Source of the DNA: Pseudomonadota bacterium | GTDB lineage: Bacteria; Pseudomonadota; Alphaproteobacteria; UBA2136; UBA6156 | NCBI GenBank assembly: GCA_009927255.1 | Contig: RFNJ01000130.1 | Coordinates: 1 to 16,461, forward strand | Length of the DNA: 16,461 nt | Direction of reading: 5' to 3' | Shown here: positions 13,258-16,461 of the stretch, piece after piece | Position numbering within the stretch: position 1 is the first letter of the stretch | How the letters are laid out: every line of letters starts with the position of its first letter | The notes under the pieces: generated by a model | Database searches by the model: none | Told to the model about the DNA's origin: nothing | Seen by the model: only the letters and a program-made list of their open reading frames with translations | Program-made: the position numbers and the translations under genes

Positions 13258-14151
13258 TTAGTGGGTGGTGGGTTTGCCGTTGGTGGTTTGGGGGTGGAGG
13301 TGTGACAGGTCTTCGGCGGTGAAGGTGTGGTGCTGGCCGGTGGTTTGGTCCGTCAGGGTGACGGTTTTTTGCTGGATAAGCTCGGCAAGTTCGGCGGGTG
13401 GCAGGGCGGCAAGGGCGGCAAGCATGCGGCCGCGGGTATCGGTGGAAGGGCCCGCAAACGTGGGGTGGCTGGCTTGGTGGAGCAGCAGGGTGTCTTCCGC
13501 GAAGAGATTTTGCAGCAGCTTTTGTGGGCTGGTTTGCAGGGCTTCATCGGTTTTCAGGGTTTGCAGTAGCAGGTGCAAGCGCTGCCAGTCATCGGGCGGG
13601 ACGGTTTGGCCGCCCACCGTTTGGAGCATCAGCGCCAGGGCTTGGTGTTGGTTGCTAAATACGGCGAAGTGCGTGGGGATTTGCGCGGAGGTGGTGAAGT
13701 ATGCGGTGAGGCACTGCGCGGCGGTGGGGTGGCTAAGGCTGATGAGGGATTGGTAGCGGTTGTCGGTGTTTTCGGGGGTGGTTGTGGTGGGGGTTTCGAG
13801 TGTGACGGCGAAGAGGCCACCGCTGGTGTGGCTGATGGCAGCAAACGGCGTGCTTTGGGCGGCGGGGTTGGCGTAGGCGCGCAGCGTTCCGTTGCTGCTG
13901 GCGCTGGCGAAGGCGAGCAGGTTGAGCGCGGGGTGCTGGATTTGCAGGGTGGTGAGGGCCATTTGGCTATCGTGGGTGATAAGCGCGGCGGCGGCGAGGA
14001 GTTCGGTGAGGGTTTGGCGACAGTTTTCGGCCCCTTGGGCAAGGGTGGGGATATGCTCGGCCAGCCCTTGCAGCTGCAACACATGCCCGCGCACGGGGAT
14101 GTTTTGGAAGCTGAAGGGCAGCAGCACGTTTGGGTTGGTGGCGGTGGACAT
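13258..14151 (-). CDS. hslO: Hsp33-like chaperone without redox cysteines
   Basis: 297 aa resembling Hsp33. N-terminal landmarks are VRGHVLQLQG (20-29), a helix ending LLAAAALITHDSQMALTTLQIQ, and GTLRAYANP (88-96). In Hsp33 the C-terminal zinc domain has CxC and CxxC, which release zinc and activate the chaperone on oxidation. Here that region reads FAGPSTDTRGRMLAALAALP (232-251) and VTLTDQTTGQHHTF (264-277), keeping the surrounding pattern but no cysteine. The only cysteines in the protein are C44 and C147. It therefore cannot have the known redox switch. It is upstream of the GIY-YIG gene by 8 bp. No ribosome-binding site is apparent at ATG 14151. Confidence 0.75.
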   Translation of the reverse strand: MSTATNPNVLLPFSFQNIPVRGHVLQLQGLAEHIPTLAQGAENCRQTLTELLAAAALITHDSQMALTTLQIQHPALNLLAFASASSNGTLRAYANPAAQSTPFAAISHTSGGLFAVTLETPTTTTPENTDNRYQSLISLSHPTAAQCLTAYFTTSAQIPTHFAVFSNQHQALALMLQTVGGQTVPPDDWQRLHLLLQTLKTDEALQTSPQKLLQNLFAEDTLLLHQASHPTFAGPSTDTRGRMLAALAALPPAELAELIQQKTVTLTDQTTGQHHTFTAEDLSHLHPQTTNGKPTTH

Positions 14152-14177
14152 GGGCGGCTTTTAGCTGAAACTGGGGA

Positions 14178-14213
14178 AAAAGCAAAGGCCGGAAACCGGC
14201 CTGCTGCTTTTTA
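14178..14213. terminator. Bidirectional terminator
   Basis: GGCCGG-AAA-CCGGCC core (14187-14201) flanked by AAAGC and GCTTTTT. A T-run is present in both directions. On the minus strand it would end the tRNA-Leu transcript before the Hsp33-like gene. Confidence 0.8.
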
Positions 14214-14256
14214 TTCTTAAAAGGTCGGCGCCGAGGGGTGGGGGGAGGAGGCGCCG

Positions 14257-14361
14257 ATGAGAGAAACTTACCACATGATTTTGCGGTGGAAAGAGAGCGA
14301 ATGTGTTTTTGGGCAACGGCGGTGTGACCTGTGTGGTATTTGGGTGACGGTTTTGGGATAA
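14257..14361 (+). CDS. Candidate small ORF with hairpin-enclosed ribosome-binding site
   Basis: 34 aa from ATG 14257 (MRETYHMILRWKESE) to TAA 14361, with CDLC near the end. GGAGGAGG lies just upstream. Perfect arms TCGGCGCC (14225-14232) and GGCGCCGA (14250-14257) enclose it, so the site could be hidden in a hairpin. The rest of the interval 14214-14452 holds no other convincing gene. No homology is recognised, and it could be chance. Confidence 0.25.
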   Translation: MRETYHMILRWKESECVFGQRRCDLCGIWVTVLG

Positions 14362-14452
14362 GGATATGAAATTACTTGAATAAGAAATGCCACGTTTTTG
14401 GCGCTGGCGCGCCGCACGTGGTTCTTGGGTTAGCACGTCTTTGGCGTGACAC

Positions 14453-14539
14453 TGGTGCCGGTGGAGGGACTTGAACCCCCACGCCCTTGCAGGCTGCGGA
14501 TTTTGAATCCGCCGCGTCTACCAGTTCCACCACACCGGC
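14453..14539 (-). tRNA. tRNA-Leu (anticodon CAA)
   Basis: 87 nt with encoded CCA. Acceptor GCCGGTG (14539-14533) pairs with CACCGGC (14463-14457). Anticodon stem GCGGA/TCCGC encloses TTCAAAA, anticodon CAA, reading UUG. It has a long variable arm as in class II tRNAs and a T loop GGTTCAAGTCC. Confidence 0.95.
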
Positions 14540-14612
14540 ACTGGAGGGTGATTTGCCAGAGAGGCTTGGCTTTGGCAAGTGGTTTGTGATAGCTGGGGGC
14601 ATGATTTGGTGC

Positions 14613-15107
14613 ATGGGCTACCCCGAAGTGCTGCCGCTGGCTGATGGCTGCGTGGTGGCGGTGGGCAATTTTGATGGGGTGCATGCGGGGCACCAGAGCT
14701 TGTTGGCGGCGGCTTTGGCGCGGGCGGAGGCGTTGGGGTTGCCGCTGGTGGTGCTGACGTTTGAGCCGCATCCGCGCGTGGTGTTGCAGCCCGCGGTGCC
14801 GTTGCGGCGGCTGAGTGAATTGCCTGAAAAAGTGCGGTTATTGAGTGAATGTGGGGTGCGGGGGGTGGCGGTTTTGCCTTTTAATATGGAAGTGGCGGGG
14901 TGGAATGCGACAGCGTTTATGCAGCGGATTTTGGCGGATTGGCTTGGGGCCAAGGTGGTGGCGGTGGGAGAGAATTTTCGGTTTGGGCATCGGGCGGCTG
15001 GGAAAATTGAGGATTTGCGGGGGTTTGGGGCGTTTGAAGTGTTGGTGGCGCCGCTGGTGCGCGATAGTGGTGGGGTGGTGAGCAGTAGCCGCTTGCGGGG
15101 GGATTAG
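14613..15107 (+). CDS. ribF: FMN adenylyltransferase domain of RibF; riboflavin kinase domain missing
   Basis: 164 aa from ATG 14613 (MGYPEVLPLADG); ATG 14601 would add four residues. RibF normally is about 310 aa: an N-terminal FAD synthetase domain and a C-terminal riboflavin kinase. Here GNFDGVHAGHQ, TFEPHPR and GENFRFGHRAAGK identify a nucleotidyltransferase domain with its HxGH site. The frame ends at SSSRLRGD, where normal RibF has S-S-T-R-I-R and continues into the kinase. No kinase motif (such as GFPTAN) is visible in any frame up to ileS. The neighbourhood ribF-ileS is the standard proteobacterial order. It may still form FAD from FMN, but riboflavin phosphorylation would need another gene. 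Confidence 0.88.
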   Translation: MGYPEVLPLADGCVVAVGNFDGVHAGHQSLLAAALARAEALGLPLVVLTFEPHPRVVLQPAVPLRRLSELPEKVRLLSECGVRGVAVLPFNMEVAGWNATAFMQRILADWLGAKVVAVGENFRFGHRAAGKIEDLRGFGAFEVLVAPLVRDSGGVVSSSRLRGD

Positions 15108-15149
15108 TTTTGGTATACTTGGTGGCTTAGGCCTATCTGCAACCGTTTG

Positions 15150-15164
15150 CGCCCCGTGGGGGCG
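15150..15164 (+). promoter_or_regulatory. Hairpin in leader of the small membrane-protein gene
   Basis: CGCCCC (15150-15155) and GGGGCG (15159-15164) pair around GTG, 20 bp before the ATG at 15187. Upstream, TATACT at about 15114 could be a -10 element, with a poor -35 (TTGCGG, 15-bp spacer). Confidence 0.3.
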
Positions 15165-15186
15165 AGATGGGCTGATGGAGAGTTTC

Positions 15187-15420
15187 ATGACTATCCTGAG
15201 TATCCTGAATGACCCGAATGTGCCGTATCTGGCGAAAATGGGGTATTACCTTTGGTGGTATTTACCGCTGGTTGGTGCCATGATTGCTGGTGTTGTGTTA
15301 CAATTAGGGCTAATGCTTTTGCTTGATGGGGATGACGATCCATTTCCTAACATATTGTTTTTTGTTGCTTTGGTGTTGTTCGGGTGTGCTTGTTATTATT
15401 ACCCGGCAATACCAAGGTGA
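15187..15420 (+). CDS. Small two-helix membrane protein (77 aa)
   Basis: Begins MTILSILNDPNVPYLAKMGY; ATG 15187 is preferred because GGAG lies 6 nt upstream (inside the in-frame alternative starting 15175). Two hydrophobic helices: about LPLVGAMIAGVVLQLGLMLL and ILFFVALVLFGCACYY, separated by the acidic turn DGDDDPFP. It lies between the truncated ribF and ileS, where many proteobacteria have nothing, and ends with a terminator. No family is recognised. Confidence 0.6.
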   Translation: MTILSILNDPNVPYLAKMGYYLWWYLPLVGAMIAGVVLQLGLMLLLDGDDDPFPNILFFVALVLFGCACYYYPAIPR

Positions 15421-15448
15421 AACTGCCTAGATAGCATACGCTTGGCGG

Positions 15449-15479
15449 AAGGCCCGTGGTTGAAAAACTGCGGGCCTTT
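15449..15479 (+). terminator. Terminator-like hairpin before ileS
   Basis: AAGGCCCG (15449-15456) pairs with CGGGCCTT (15471-15478) with an inner GTT/AAC, followed by TTGGCTTTT. It separates the small membrane protein from ileS. Confidence 0.65.
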
Positions 15480-15562
15480 GGCTTTTGGATTGCTTTTGGG
15501 CGGTTTTTTGCATAGGGTGGGGGATATTTTGAGGTTGGTTTGAGAATGATTTGAGGTGATTG

Positions 15563-16461
15563 ATGATGGCTGAGCAGCAAACGGGAGTGCAGGGCGAATG
15601 GGGCAAGACGTTGCAGTTGCCGAAAACTGATTTTGCGATGCGGGCGAATTTGCCTGCCCGCGAGCCTGCGTGGGTGCAGCGGTGGTTGGAGGAGGGGGTT
15701 TATGAAAAGCTGCGTGAGAAGCGGGTGGCTGCGGGGGCGGGGAAGTATATTGTTCACTTGGGGCCGCCGTATGCCAATGGGAACTTTCACATGGGGCATG
15801 TGCTGACCTATGTGCTGAAGGACTTTGTGGTGCGGCATAAATTTATGGCGGGGTTGGATAGCCCCTACGCGCCGGGGTGGGACTGCCATGGTTTGCCGAT
15901 TGAGTGGAAGATTGAGCTGGAGCTGAAGAAAGAAGGCAAGAGCAAGTATGATGTGAGCAAGGCCGAACTACGCCAGCGTTGCCGTGATTATGCCGCCAAG
16001 TGGATTGGCGTGCAAAAGGGCGAGTGGCAGCGCTTAGGGGCATTGGGTGATTGGGACAAGCCATACATGACAATGGCGCCGCAGAACGAAGCGGGCACGG
16101 TGGCCGAACTGGGCAAAATGGTGCAGCGCGGGTTGGTGTTTAAGGCCTTACGCAGCACCCAATGGAGCTGGGCGGAAGAGACCGCGATGGCGGAGGCGGA
16201 GGTGGAATATAAGGAGGTGGTAAGCACGCAGGTTTATGTGGCTTGTAAGGTGGTTAGGAACCAGGAACCAGGTAGCCAGGAAGAGTATTTGGTGGTTTGG
16301 ACGACGACGCCTTGGACTTTGCCTGCTAACCGAGCGGTGGCGGTGAAGGGGGATGAACGGTATGTTGGTATTGAGTATGATGGTAAGTGGTATTGGGTAG
16401 CAGAGGCTCTGGCGGAAGGGTTCGTGCGGGATGTTTTGGCCGGTGGTGACGTGAGCATGGG
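15563..16461 (+). CDS. ileS: Isoleucyl-tRNA synthetase, N-terminal part (runs off the window)
   Basis: Class I synthetase, open to the right edge (about 299 of roughly 930 residues). It charges tRNA-Ile. After a short leader (AEQQTGVQGEWGKTLQLPKTDF) comes the catalytic HIGH-type motif GPPYANGNFHMGH and then APGWDCHGLPIEWKIE. The editing (CP1) domain begins with VVWTTTPWTLPANRAV, which is diagnostic. GAGG lies 6 nt before ATG 15563 (9 nt before ATG 15566). Just before VVWTTTPWT there is an unusual stretch, RNQEPGSQEE, encoded by short GGAACCA tandem repeats (16257-16282). Confidence 0.95.
   Translation, partial: MMAEQQTGVQGEWGKTLQLPKTDFAMRANLPAREPAWVQRWLEEGVYEKLREKRVAAGAGKYIVHLGPPYANGNFHMGHVLTYVLKDFVVRHKFMAGLDSPYAPGWDCHGLPIEWKIELELKKEGKSKYDVSKAELRQRCRDYAAKWIGVQKGEWQRLGALGDWDKPYMTMAPQNEAGTVAELGKMVQRGLVFKALRSTQWSWAEETAMAEAEVEYKEVVSTQVYVACKVVRNQEPGSQEEYLVVWTTTPWTLPANRAVAVKGDERYVGIEYDGKWYWVAEALAEGFVRDVLAGGDVSM

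Noticed and set aside
13573..14220. Plus-strand frame of 215 codons opposite the Hsp33-like gene
   Set aside because: The translation is glycine/valine-rich low complexity, while the minus strand shows Hsp33 landmarks.

Overview
The window is bacterial chromosome, most likely from an alphaproteobacterium. The support is the rpsL-rpsG pair, the ribF-ileS locus, an HslO/Hsp33-like gene, RmuC, and a methyltransferase next to a GloB-like gene. The genus cannot be named from this sequence. Genes are closely packed on both strands. Several carry lost domains or lost active-site residues, which fits a lineage undergoing reduction or rapid divergence.

Layout. Positions 1-1106 hold a UDP-glucuronate decarboxylase-like gene. 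Positions 1165-1240 hold an intact tRNA-Ala(GGC) behind a good stable-RNA promoter. Directly downstream is a variable region (about 1250-6183): a decayed second tRNA-Ala interrupted by two hairpin insertions, then a translationally coupled two-gene module. The module encodes a 741-aa FtsK/TraG/VirD4-like ATPase and a 551-aa cysteine-ladder protein ending in a zinc ribbon. It is followed by a small membrane-protein ORF and a highly structured RNA-like segment on the minus strand. Then comes a collapsed second copy of the module, made of the same tRNA-Ala end, the same spacer, and the first codons of gene A fused in frame to the last codons of gene B. This is the most unusual part of the window. 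It looks like a mobile or amplified module anchored on the tRNA-Ala 3' end, with no integrase in view.

Positions 6282-9244 hold a secreted redoxin-like gene and rmuC (apparent operon), a convergent methyltransferase-like gene, and a divergent metallo-beta-lactamase-fold relative without the metal ligands. Positions 9323-10530 hold a small exported protein of EH-heptad repeats behind a possible leader peptide, a two-helix ion-channel-like protein with an altered filter, and two small minus-strand ORFs.

Positions 10608-11679 are the rpsL-rpsG transcription unit (minus) with a clear promoter, a hairpin-rich leader and a terminator directly after rpsG, so fusA does not follow. Positions 11727-14151 are minus-strand genes: a DUF2059 protein, a small lipoprotein, a GIY-YIG protein and an Hsp33-like protein without its zinc cysteines. 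After tRNA-Leu(CAA), the plus strand has a RibF reduced to its FMN-adenylyltransferase domain, a small membrane protein, and the 5' part of ileS, which runs off the window. No CRISPR array, rRNA or recognisable transposase was found.
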